A DNA stretch of 64,000 nucleotides from Portunus trituberculatus (Eukaryota > Arthropoda > Malacostraca > Decapoda > Portunidae): contig NC_059304.1 in the NCBI RefSeq assembly GCF_017591435.1, forward strand, positions 22,144,675 to 22,208,674, given 5' to 3'. The position numbers were made by a program, and so were the translations under genes. Shown piece by piece: positions 1 through 21,486 of the stretch. A model generated the notes under the pieces. That model saw nothing but the letters and a program-made list of their open reading frames with translations. It ran no database searches and was not told where the DNA came from. Each line of letters begins with the position of its first letter. The first letter of the stretch is position 1.

Positions 1-419
1 TTGAGCCACCCCGTACCTCCGCCCCCGTCAGTGTTTTGATGGTCAGCTGATCGGCACCCCGGCCCGCCCCCAACGCCCAGGAAAAAACATGCAAGGCAAA
101 GTACATTAATTACAGAGCCACAGGAAAGGAAATGTATGTAACTAATTTGTGATGCATCATGCAAACTTTTCAACACGGTTCTCATCAGAATAAACAATCC
201 GAATTAAGCAATCTCAATCCACCATTAAGGATTGCTGACATACAATGAAAAAGAAAGGAAATAATGCTTCAGGTTTTAAACTAAATAAGAATAGGCTATA
301 AACAGCACAATATATAACTATATCATAATCACGTATGCTAAGAAAAAATAGCCTAATTTTGAAAGCGGGAAAAAAGATTCTCCCGAACATATTCAAGTAA
401 AGACAATGAAGCCCATTAG

Positions 420-465
420 ATATTTGATTGCTAAGTACATCTCTATGTACTTAGCAATCAAATAT
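420..465. repeat. Perfect short palindrome
   Basis: Two 21-base arms (420-440 and 445-465) are exact reverse complements around a 4-base loop, CTCT. The sequence is AT-rich and upstream of the CTCF promoter area. It could be the relic of a small inverted-repeat element. No coding capacity is seen in 1-640. Confidence 0.8.
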
Positions 466-639
466 TTTTATATATTCAAACATATTATTAAGAAAAGTTG
501 CATAAATCTGAAAAGAAATAGTTGATGATACACTGTCAAAATACTCTTCGGGCACGACAGCTTATAACATTATGCTATGATGTGATAAATACCGAGATGG
601 AACGCGGAAAAGGCGAAATCGAGGTTCAAAAGAAAAAGC

Positions 640-1200
640 CACGAAAATAAGATGGGGGCGATGAGAGAAAGGGGGACTGGGGCAACAGGCCGCCATTGTT
701 GCCGCGCGCTCTGACGGCCGCCGCGGGAGTGACCCTGCCGTTATTCATCTTGCAGTTTTATCATCACGCGACCCGCCAGCATCCTTTATTCCCACGGCAT
801 CGGTCAGCACACCGCCTAAGCATCGGCCAGGACCACGAGCAGCCAGTAAGGGTGTGTGCAGAGGGGCGAGGAGGGCAGATAGCAGGGAGCCTGTGGTGGG
901 TCCCCGAGGCCGCCAGTAATGCCCCCTACGTTTCACTTCTCAAAGCTTTAAATGTGACTTTGTCCGTCAGGTTGCGTGGTTGTTGTTTGAGGCCCAGCGA
1001 GAGGCACTCACTAGGGGCCCTTCACCCACGCCGGGTATGCATGAGGGCGGCGGCGAGGTGTGAAATGGGAGTAGGCTGAGGGGTGTTGAGGGATGGCCCG
1101 AGGAGAGGAGGAGCAAGCAGGCGGCGGCCATTACGTGCTGCTGCCTTTGTTGTGATGAGCCAGGCACAGGGAAGGGCCTTGCTGCCTTGCTCATCTGGCA
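640..1200 (+). promoter_or_regulatory. CpG-rich candidate promoter / 5' UTR of CTCF
   Basis: This is the only GC- and CpG-rich block upstream of the first CTCF coding exon. It includes CCGCCATTGTTGCC near 691 (YY1-like core) and GGCGGCCATTACG near 1121. The short open frames here have no recognisable domain. The transcription start cannot be placed from sequence. Confidence 0.35.
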
Positions 1201-1879
1201 GGAGAGTCACTGTATCCTACCTTTCCTCTCACTACTGATTGTCTGATTAGTGTGGCTTGGGGTTACAATGGGGGGAATTACCATTAGTCTTCCTGTGGCT
1301 GTTAGTATTGGCTCTTTTTCTATTACTACGTGGCAAATGATGCAAAGCTGACTTTACCCTGGCCACTGAGAACTTTGCTGTGGCAGGGACATGTCACTGT
1401 AATGGGGAAGGAGCTTTGCTACTCATCTTTCTGATTGTTACTTTTGTCATTAGGCGGGCTGGGGAGAATGTACCCTGCTTGGGCTGTTACTACTTACCAC
1501 TACTGCTGTCTCTCATTATCTTGTCATAAAATAGTCCCTGACTGCCTTTTTTTTTTTATCAGAATTTGTTTCCCATTTGAATAAATCTGGGTTAATTAAC
1601 ATGAAGTTAGCAATAAAGGTACTTTCTTTGTTGTCCCATCCATTTATTGCACTCCTCACTCCTGGCCCACCACCTTCATTTGTCATACTCTTCTCAAGAT
1701 TGATCAATCAGTGTTGAAATGTTTTTGTTTCATCATCAGGTACATTAATATCTCAGAGATGTTTTAATTTCATGGAACATTATTGACTATCCATCCTGTA
1801 CTGTTGAGTTAGCACATTAATGGGAGTAAACAAGGGAAACATCGACCATTACTTAAGTAAGGTTTGTGTTTCTGTACAG

Positions 1880-1977
1880 GATGGAGGCAGCCCAGAGTGG
1901 CGAGGCCATTAGTGACATCCACAACTACCTGGACACATTCAACAAGGAGATACAGACAGGAGACCAGGGACCCACCA
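1880..1977 (+). CDS. Possible 5' exon of CTCF, upstream ORF or alternative N-terminus
   Basis: An acceptor (TCTGTACAG) precedes ATG at 1881, which opens 32 codons (MEAAQSGEAISDIHNYLDTF...). A good donor, GTGAGT, lies at 1978. Joining this donor to the acceptor at 2117 gives an out-of-frame product that stops (TGA) just past the main ATG at 2119, which makes it an overlapping upstream ORF. A weaker donor (GTTGAT at 1982) would instead fuse the reading frame to the main one and add 34 residues. I cannot choose between them. Confidence 0.45.
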
Positions 1978-2118
1978 GTGAGTTGATTACCCCACTGCTT
2001 GTTTCACACCACAGTTGCTATTGTGATAATAAAACATTCCTGCTATACTGACGGTTGTTTTCATATAATTTAACAAATTGTTTGAGTAATTTACAAATTA
2101 CCAATTATCTGCTTTAGA

Positions 2119-13048
<10,930 letters not shown>

Positions 13049-13095
13049 CAGTGACAGCTTGTGTCAAGACAGCACTGCTGTTCTTCTCTTCCTGG

Positions 13096-13826
13096 TCCTC
13101 CTCCTCCTCCTCCTCCTCCTCCTCCTCCTCCTCCTCCTCCTCCTCCTCCTCCTCCTCCTCCTCCTCCTCCTCCTCCTCCTCCTCCTCCTCCTCCTCCTCC
13201 TCCTCCTCCTCCTCCTCCTCCTCCTCCTCCTCCTCCTCCTCCTCCTCCTCCTCCTCCTCCTCCTCCTCCTCCTCCTCCTCCTCCTCCTCCTCCTCCTCCT
13301 CCTCCTCCTCCTCCTCCTCCTCCTCCTCCTCCTCCTCCTCCTCCTCCTCCTCCTCCTCCTCCTCCTCCTCCTCCTCCTCCTCCTCCTCCTCCTCCTCCTC
13401 CTCCTCCTCCTCCTCCTCCTCCTCCTCCTCCTCCTCCTCCTCCTCCTCCTCCTCCTCCTCCTCCTCCTCCTCCTCCTCCTCCTCCTCCTCCTCCTCCTCC
13501 TCCTCCTCCTCCTCCTCCTCCTCCTCCTCCTCCTCCTCCTCCTCCTCCTCCTCCTCCTCCTCCTCCTCCTCCTCCTCCTCCTCCTCCTCCTCCTCCTCCT
13601 CCTCCTCCTCCTCCTCCTCCTCCTCCTCCTCCTCCTCCTCCTCCTCCTCCTCCTCCTCCTCCTCCTCCTCCTCCTCCTCCTCCTCCTCCTCCTCCTCCTC
13701 CTCCTCCTCCTCCTCCTCCTCCTCCTCCTCCTCCTCCTCCTCCTCCTCCTCCTCCTCCTCCTCCTCCTCCTCCTCCTCCTCCTCCTCCTCCTCCTCCTCC
13801 TCCTCCTCCTCCTCCTCCTCCTCCTC
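13096..13826. repeat. Pure (TCC)n tract, about 243 units, in CTCF 3' UTR
   Basis: The run starts 48 bases after the CTCF stop codon and lies before its poly(A) signals, so it should be in the mature 3' UTR. No interruption is visible over about 730 bp. Such purity means either recent expansion or an assembly fill-in. The opposite strand is (GGA)n. Confidence 0.97.
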
Positions 13827-13948
13827 TATCAGTGCTGCATCCCTCTCATTCTGTGTAGTTTGCATGATGTGAAAACCAAAAATTCCCACCACCAATTTCC
13901 CGCTTATGTGCCACAATTAGTTTGCCTCTGTGAGGTATTTTTACAATT

Positions 13949-14004
13949 AATAAAACCTGGCACAGCAGCTCTGCTCTTGTTGTCTTTATTTGTAAATAAA
14001 TAAA
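13949..14004 (+). terminator. Candidate poly(A) signals of CTCF
   Basis: AATAAA occurs at 13949-13954 and twice more, overlapping, at 13995-14004. A GT-rich stretch follows from 14032. This fits the 3' end of the transcript. Confidence 0.6.
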
Positions 14005-14030
14005 AAAAATGTGTGTATAGTACTATTTTC

Positions 14031-14070
<40 letters not shown>

Positions 14071-14359
14071 TCACTGTTTGATCTGCTGCAGTCTCTGACG
14101 AGACAGCCAGATGTTACCCTACGGAATGAGCTCAAAGCTCATTGTTTCCGATCTTCGGATAGGCCTGAGACCAGGCACACACCACACACCGGGACATCAA
14201 GGTCACAACTCCTCGATTTACATCCCGTACCTACTCACTGCTAGGTGAACAGGGGCTACACGTGAAAGGAGACACACCCAAATATCTCCACCCGGCCGGG
14301 GAATCGAACCCTGGTCCTCTGGCTTGTGAAGCCAGCGCTCTAACCACTGAGCTACTGGG

Positions 14360-14362
<3 letters not shown>
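14071..14362 (-). mobile_element. tRNA-Val-like SINE, copy B
   Basis: Same head and body as copy A. TG tracts lie on both sides (14034-14067 and 14362-14391), followed by CA and then a 65-bp AT tract to 14474. Confidence 0.85.
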
Positions 14363-14394
<32 letters not shown>

Positions 14395-14404
14395 CACACA
14401 CACA

Positions 14405-14474
<70 letters not shown>
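14362..14474. repeat. Compound (TG)n(CA)n(TA)n microsatellite
   Basis: Three dinucleotide blocks run on directly from the SINE head. Nothing else is recognised in 14475-14790. Confidence 0.97.
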
Positions 14475-14480
<6 letters not shown>

Positions 14481-14814
14481 GTCATATTTGTGTGTGAATG
14501 TGGATTGTCAGAAGGATGTCAGCCTGATAACTAGTTAAGAATGAAGAAGACCATTACTAAATGAAATGGCAACCAATTTAATCAAGTAGGTTAGAGATGC
14601 TTATCTCGCTACTCCTGATGACTGAGCATTGAGTAATGAGTGATGATATTACAAGTAATGGTTCTTTGTAGCTTACCATGGTGATTATAGACCTTTATGC
14701 AGAAACTGCATTCTTGCCATAAATATTCTAAAATACTACAGAGATGATTAACCAGATTGCCAAGAACATTTCTGTTTATAATGTTGAAATGTTAATCTTC
14801 CTTCTTTTTTTATG

Positions 14815-15235
14815 CAGGTGGGGCAACTGGCCAAAGGCAACAAAAATTAGAAGAAAAAAAAAAAAAAGGCCCATGTACTAGTTGGGTTGCTAGTTCCCGT
14901 AAAGATCAAATGAGTTATTCATTTTTCAGGGACAAATGTCTTGAAGCCACCATCTCAAAAGAAGTTAAGTCGTAGGAAGATGGAAATACAGCTAGGAGCA
15001 GGCAGGGAGTTCTAGAGCTTACCAGAAAAAGGTATAAATGATTGAGAATAATGGTTAACTCTTGCATTCGAGAGTTGGACAGAATAGGGATGACAAGAAG
15101 AAAGCCTTGTGCAGCGAGGCCGCAGGAAGAGGGGAGGCATGCAATTAGCAAGATCAGTAGAATAGCATGAAAATAGCGATAAAAGATAGAAAAGGATGCA
15201 ACATTTCGGCGGAGAGAAAGAGTGGATGAGACGCA
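14815..15235 (-). mobile_element. 3' end of a poly-A-type non-LTR retrotransposon
   Basis: The left side (TGGCCAAAGGCAAC) is the 3' UTR shared with copies at 31692 and 56550. The minus strand further in encodes the C-terminal end of the reverse transcriptase ORF, with decayed SNARVNHYSQSFIPF. About 300 bp match the 56.75-56.96 kb copy closely. Confidence 0.75.
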
Positions 15236-15879
15236 AATCTGTCAGTACCCATACTTAGAAAGTTGTATAACCTTTTTTTGATTGAGAACCCCGGTGAGTT
15301 ATATAAGACACCACTTGATCCCCAGCAACCTGATATTGAACTGAATATTGTTCATTTAGTGACTGACATTAACTCAATATGCAATAGTACTGCAAAGAAT
15401 ATTATTAGATTAGCCATCGAGTACCTTTGGAAATCTTGTGAACCTCTGCGGTTCACGTTCGAACCTCAGGTTGAGAACCCCTGAATTAGACCCTTTTGAG
15501 AGGTATGGGCAGAAATCTTTAAGATACAATTCTGTTACGTGTGAAATAGTTTCAGGGTATACGATGTGCCTCATTATTGGAAGTTGCTTGACTGATTGGA
15601 GGAAATGAGGTAACGAGGTCAAACGATGCTCACGTTTCAGATTCACTGATACCAGATATAAAATAAAGAAATTGTAAAGAAAAAAATCATTAATAGTAAA
15701 AAGAAATTATTATTGAAAAAAAAAATAGATGAAAAAAAAATAAAACATGGTACCGTAGGGCGCTGCTCATAGAGTACAGTAGCTGTGAAATACTGGTAAA
15801 GAAATATTGACCGTAGAATAACCAGAGAAATAAAGATATAAAATATGAATTAATGGCAGTATATAATCAAGTAATCATG

Positions 15880-16560
15880 GGAAGAAAAAAAGACAAGAGA
15901 GAAAGGTGGGCGCCATTGCTGGAACCTGACGGGAGGGAGGAGCAGGAACCACAAGAGCCATGACCCGCCACTGGCCTCTCACTGATGGACTCCGACGGTT
16001 TCTTCGAATTTGACGCCTCGTTACCGGTATTTGGACTTAATTTTGCTCCTCGTGCATGAATTAAGCTACTGTGCATGCTATGGTGGTGATATAAATTAGA
16101 AAAGGCGTGAAATAGTTGAGTTATAGGCAGGGTAAAGTGATGGGCGCTAGTGTTGTCCTCAAAACATTGCAATGCACCGCCTCCGCTAATTCACTTTCCC
16201 TGCATTATTACTTACGCCACCGATTCCCCACACCTGACGTGCTGTACACGGTGACCACTCTTACATATTGATAGCTACTGCAGTACTCTCACTTGCGCCA
16301 TGTGGAGAGTGACGCAATTATTAGACATTACGTGATGGTCGGCAGGGTGTAGCTACGCCAGGCAGCAACGCAAACCTGTTCAACCATCACACCACCAATT
16401 CATCCCCACTGGGTAAACTAGGTCATGATTGACGATACCCTGCCTGCCTGCTGCTTATCTTCACTCGCCCCTTGGAGTAATGTGAAGCTTACATGTAGGG
16501 CCTGTACCTATTTGGCTGGCTGCCCCTCATTGTACCTTAACGCCACACGGCAAACAATGG
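15880..16560 (+). promoter_or_regulatory. Candidate promoter / 5' region of PATL1
   Basis: This block is locally richer in CpG than its surroundings and encloses the inferred first exon. It has no repeat match within the window. No TATA box or initiator is clear enough to name. Confidence 0.3.
15985..16026 (+). CDS. PATL1: Inferred first coding exon of PATL1
   Basis: ATG at 15985 opens 14 codons, MDSDGFFEFDASLP, then CCG|GTATTT, a usable donor. Phase 0 matches the next exon, which starts PEDGAVEGG and has no nearby start of its own. A short acidic and aromatic N-terminus is what I expect for a Pat1 protein. An out-of-frame ATG at 15960 starts an 18-codon overlapping upstream ORF. The 4.3-kb intron that follows is filled by transposons. 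Confidence 0.55.
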
Positions 16561-19500
16561 GACGCGAGTTATGAAAGGCTGCAGGTGTGTTTCACTGTTT
16601 GATCTGCTGCAGTCTCTGACGGGACAGCCAGACGTTACCCTACGGAACGAGCTCAGAGCTCATTATTTCCGATCTTCGGATAGGCCTGAGACCAGGCACA
16701 CACCACACACCGTGTGTGTGTGTGTTTGTGTTTGTTTCAGGCAAGACTTAGATTACTATGATCTGGCTAGTGTACTGTATGTAGCCATGAAGCAGTATTA
16801 CTTTATGATAGATTAGCCAGTGCATTGTGTAATAGATGGTTAGATTATACAATAGGGAGCTCTTACTCTTTCCCTTATTGAGTGTGTCACCTGGTTTGGT
16901 GTCCCCCTTTACAATGGCATAGTAGAGCAATATGAAGTAGGATTCAACCAGAGATAGTAGGGAAACACCACAAACCTGCTGGCATGCCAGTTCCTGTTTA
17001 TGAAATAGTGAGTGAATACAGCAATTTGAAGAATTTATTTATATGCCATTGCAGGATTTGAAATAGTAACCTTATTCAACATATTCGTATAAAAGTGAAC
17101 CTAAACTACTATGTAAGGCAAACTTGAATGACTCGAATGACTCCAAAGCAACATCATCGTTATGAAGGGAATTCCAAGCACCAACACATCGAAGTGAAAA
17201 GAAGTGTCGTCTGATTTCACTAATGAGCAATTTTGAATCTGTGTCCACGGGTCCCTATTGCTGGTGGCAGAATGAATATATCACTAAGTTTGATTCCACA
17301 TTTCCCATAAAAAATTTTCCAACATTTCAGCAAATCTGGTCTGAGAATTGAGATGTCTTCCTTTTACTCATTAGGTAAATCTTACCAATAGCACCTCCTT
17401 ATATATTCTTATGTCATCCCTCCCCAGTCCCAGCAAGCTTGGGGGCCTGTGGGGAATCGGGGGTTTTAGGGGGAGGGAGGCATATTTGAGTGATATATGG
17501 ACTTTGAAAAAAATCTAGGGAAATTTCCTTAAATGTTGGAAAATATCCCTAAATATAAGGAAGTTTTACATAACCCTCCCCCTGTAGGACACTAACCTAA
17601 CCCTAACATAAACCTAACCTAACCTATCCTAGCCGGGGGGGGGGGCTGTACCGCCTCGGACCCCCCTACAACACTAACCTAACCCTAACATAAATCTAAC
17701 CTAAAGTATCGTAGCCAGGGGTGGCTGCACCCCCTCTTGAACATTAACCTAACCCTAACATAAACCTAACCTACCGTATCCTTGCTTTGGGGCAGCTTCC
17801 CTCCCCACACTGGTTCTCTTATAGCTTCACACAATATGCCCTACCTCTACCAATACCCCTCCTCACAATACCTTAACGAAAGGATGAAGGTCCTGGCTGG
17901 TTGTCTTCTCAATTGTACACTGACTTGCATTGCAGGAGCGATGATTTCCCAGTAATCAAATTCTCAACCTTTACAACTAATGTCACTGGTGGCCATGGCT
18001 GAACTGCACACACAGATGTCTCTGTGCATCTGTGTGCCCAGCTGTGCCCCAGCCTACGAATACATATAGCAAATTCCCATTGGCACAGCTCGTGGTGTAA
18101 AGAGGTGGTGGCACGTCATTGGACAAAAGAACTATAGACACAATAAGAATCCTATTCAGCAGTTACCCACAAACCCCAGCTATAAACAAATGCAAGTCAG
18201 TGTACTGCTCATTTCCGAGTGTGATGGTGCTCCGTGGCTCGCCGCAGCTTGCTGGACTTAGAGAAAACTTGCCGAACACCGCACATTTGAAGGCTTGTGT
18301 ATGACACACTAAGACCGTCCCCCAAATAAAACCACAAGAAATGTATTGTGTATTAAGTACTTTATCAGTAAATGTGAGTATTTTACTGCTTTGTTTGGAG
18401 GTCCTATTGGTAAGATTGTCCACTCAATATAAGTTAAGAGATTTTAAACGCTGTGATTATGGAACATCAGCCAGCCCATCAATGCTCTTAGTCCATCTGC
18501 TTTGGACAGATTCTAGTAAATGCAAATCCCCAATATAACCAGTGTTCCACACAGAAGCAAATTCAAGAAGTGGGCAAAGATGAGACATCAAAAGGGATTT
18601 CATAAACTTTTTTAGATCTGCATAATGTTGATCTAAGAAGCTTGGAAGAGAGAGCTGCTGCTTTGTTCACTATCTTTTGAATGTGAATATGAAATTTAAG
18701 AGAGGTGTCAACCATCACACCCAGATCTTTATGACTTAGCAAATTTGATAGGTTCCCCACTAATGTTACACACACTAAAATGTTCAGCATTGTTCCAACA
18801 AATCCACGTCGAAACCAAAGGATGACATACTTGTCAGCATTAAGCTTCAGTCCCCATGAAGCAACAATTGTACTGATCTTATTAATGTCATTTTGGCATG
18901 ATGATAAACTCCTGATCAAGTCTGGCAAATTATCAGATGTTAACCTAAGATGAATCTTTTTAAGTCAGCAAATAATTTACAATTGTTAAGGATTGACACA
19001 GGGAAGTAATTTACATAAATGAGAAACAACTAAGGACCCAAAACAGAATCCTGAGGTACCCTGCTCAGAACAGGTCTAGCGGTACTGCACTCACCTCCCA
19101 CTGTAACCCACATGGTATGGTTGGTTAGAAAGTCAGAAATCCAGCCAATTACTCTGACACCCACAACAAAAAGCCCACTGCTACACACTCCAACCTAACG
19201 GCCTTGTTAACTGTTGAATAATATGAGTGGTGAACTAATGACAGATTGTGGTTATGTTTTGACAGCCTTTGCAGACGAGGAATGCCAAATAGAACTGGTA
19301 CACTTTTAGTAGCAAAATCTGTACATACGTAGTTAATCATGTTAATAATTGATCAGAAGAATAACATTTTGAATTTGAAAGTTGTGTCATTCTGTACTCA
19401 ACTTTGATAAAATTGCATCAGTAGGTAATTAATTACTTTTTAACATGTTTTCTACATTAGTCAGGCACTTGAAATTGGTAATTTATTTATTTATTATTGA

Positions 19501-19601
19501 ATGAAAAATTTTGTTATCTAAAGTAATGCTGAGTTAAGCAATATTACTTCCTTGACATAAGTTTCCCTTTTTTTCATGGTTGAATCACAAATTCTAATTC
19601 A

Positions 19602-19668
<67 letters not shown>

Positions 19669-21399
19669 CAGAATCCTGAAAGTGTTAGATATGTCAAAAA
19701 TCAATGTTGTAGACTTCTCAACTTACTCCCTTCATATATAGATGTTCATAAGTGTGGATGCATGCAAGAAATGTGATGAGCTGGAAAAAAATATATTAGT
19801 TAATATATCAGTCTGTCTTTATAAAACAAAACAAATTAAAATATATTTTGCCAGCCATTTGTTTCCATTACTTTAATATGACAATTATTTTATGTAGTGA
19901 AAGACATTGTGAAATCTTTCACAACATGAAGCACTTGTAGAGGGTGAATGAATGAATAGCAAGGAGACACTGCAGAGGCCAGGATAGTGTATTCATGTGG
20001 GGGAGGTATGCTTCTTTTGATAATACTTATAGGGTAAATCAGAGGAATGTAAGCAGGTAATACATAACTAATGAAGAATTTAAAACAGTGAAAATTAAAT
20101 AAATTTTTTGTGAATGGTGAGGCAAAGGTGACCTACCTGGTTAGGAATGTGTTGGGAGGAGAGTCAGCACTGCACCTTTGTCCTGATCACACCCTAGCTG
20201 CAAAATTAAGCAGGTCTTACTACATTGAGTGGTAGAATTAGGATTTGCCTTCTGTCATGTCTCATTCTTTTCTGTAGTGAATTGTTGTTGGTTGATGTGT
20301 GTGTTGGTTTGTTAATTGTGGTGCACACTGACCCTGGTGGTGCCTCCCTCTGTGCAGCCTGAAGATGGGGCGGTGGAGGGAGGGCATGAGGATGAGGAGT
20401 ACGACGCCCTCAACGATGAGACATTTGGCTCGGCAGCGGTGGTGGACGGTGACTGGGAGGAGAGCCACCAGCACCTGGCCTCCATCACTGAGGCTAACCG
20501 CCACTCTACCAAGCTTCAGGTGAGGCGGCAGTCTGTGTTGGTGCAGCGGAATGTTTCACACATATCTATGCATTGCACTGCATTCATGTTGTCTCCATTA
20601 GCAACACTTATTTGGAAGAGCTGGCCTTTTTTTTTTATGCAGACTATTTCAAATAATTAATTGTTCACTATGAGAATATGTAAATTTTGTGTTGATTTGC
20701 AGAGAGGCACAACAATCCTCACACTACAGTGTTAGTAATTGTTAAGAAATATTTTTGTCCACAGAATGAGAGTGCACTTTTGAATGAGCTACAACAGCTG
20801 AGGCTGGGAAATGTGGGTGGCTATGATGGCCCCACTAGTGCCCCCATCTCTATTAGGGGGTATCAAGGGGGGCCCCATATTGGCTCTTCCCTCCTGAGTG
20901 GTCCAGACCTGCCAGGGTCTCCGTCCAACAGCATCTGGACCCCTTCCCCTGGTGTGGACAGGCTTCAGCCTATGGGCACACCCCCACCAGTGGGCAGCCT
21001 GCCCTCCTCGGCCCCTCTTGGCCTGCCCTCGGTGAAGACTGTGGCTGAGCTAGAGCAGGAGATGAAGCTGCAGTCAGCCAGGACACAACCGTCCCTCCCG
21101 CTTCAGGTAAGTTGTTGGCCTGTAAGTTGTGGTACAAATGTTGCTGGACACAAGTCTACCCTACTTTAATTACTCATATGCTGCCTTCTCTCCTGTCTCC
21201 AGCCACCACTAAGGGCTGAGGATCTAGAGAAGGAGTTGGCCCGACACTCAGTTACCAAGGGTCCCAACCAGGGTCCACAGTCCCACCACTGGCCCTCCTT
21301 CCAGCGACCACCAGGCCTCAACCAAGGTACTCCTAACCCTTAACCTGCTGTGTAGTTTTCCTTCCTCATAGTGTCCAGTATATATAATGCTATTCTCTG

Positions 21400-21486
<87 letters not shown>

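Noticed and set aside
420..465. A microRNA precursor
   Set aside because: The stem is too short and too perfect with a 4-base loop, and nothing else supports it.
15263..15495. A second hAT MITE (GGTTGAGAACCCCTG at 15468-15482)
   Set aside because: The left end has the motif in the same, not the inverse, orientation, so paired termini are not supported.
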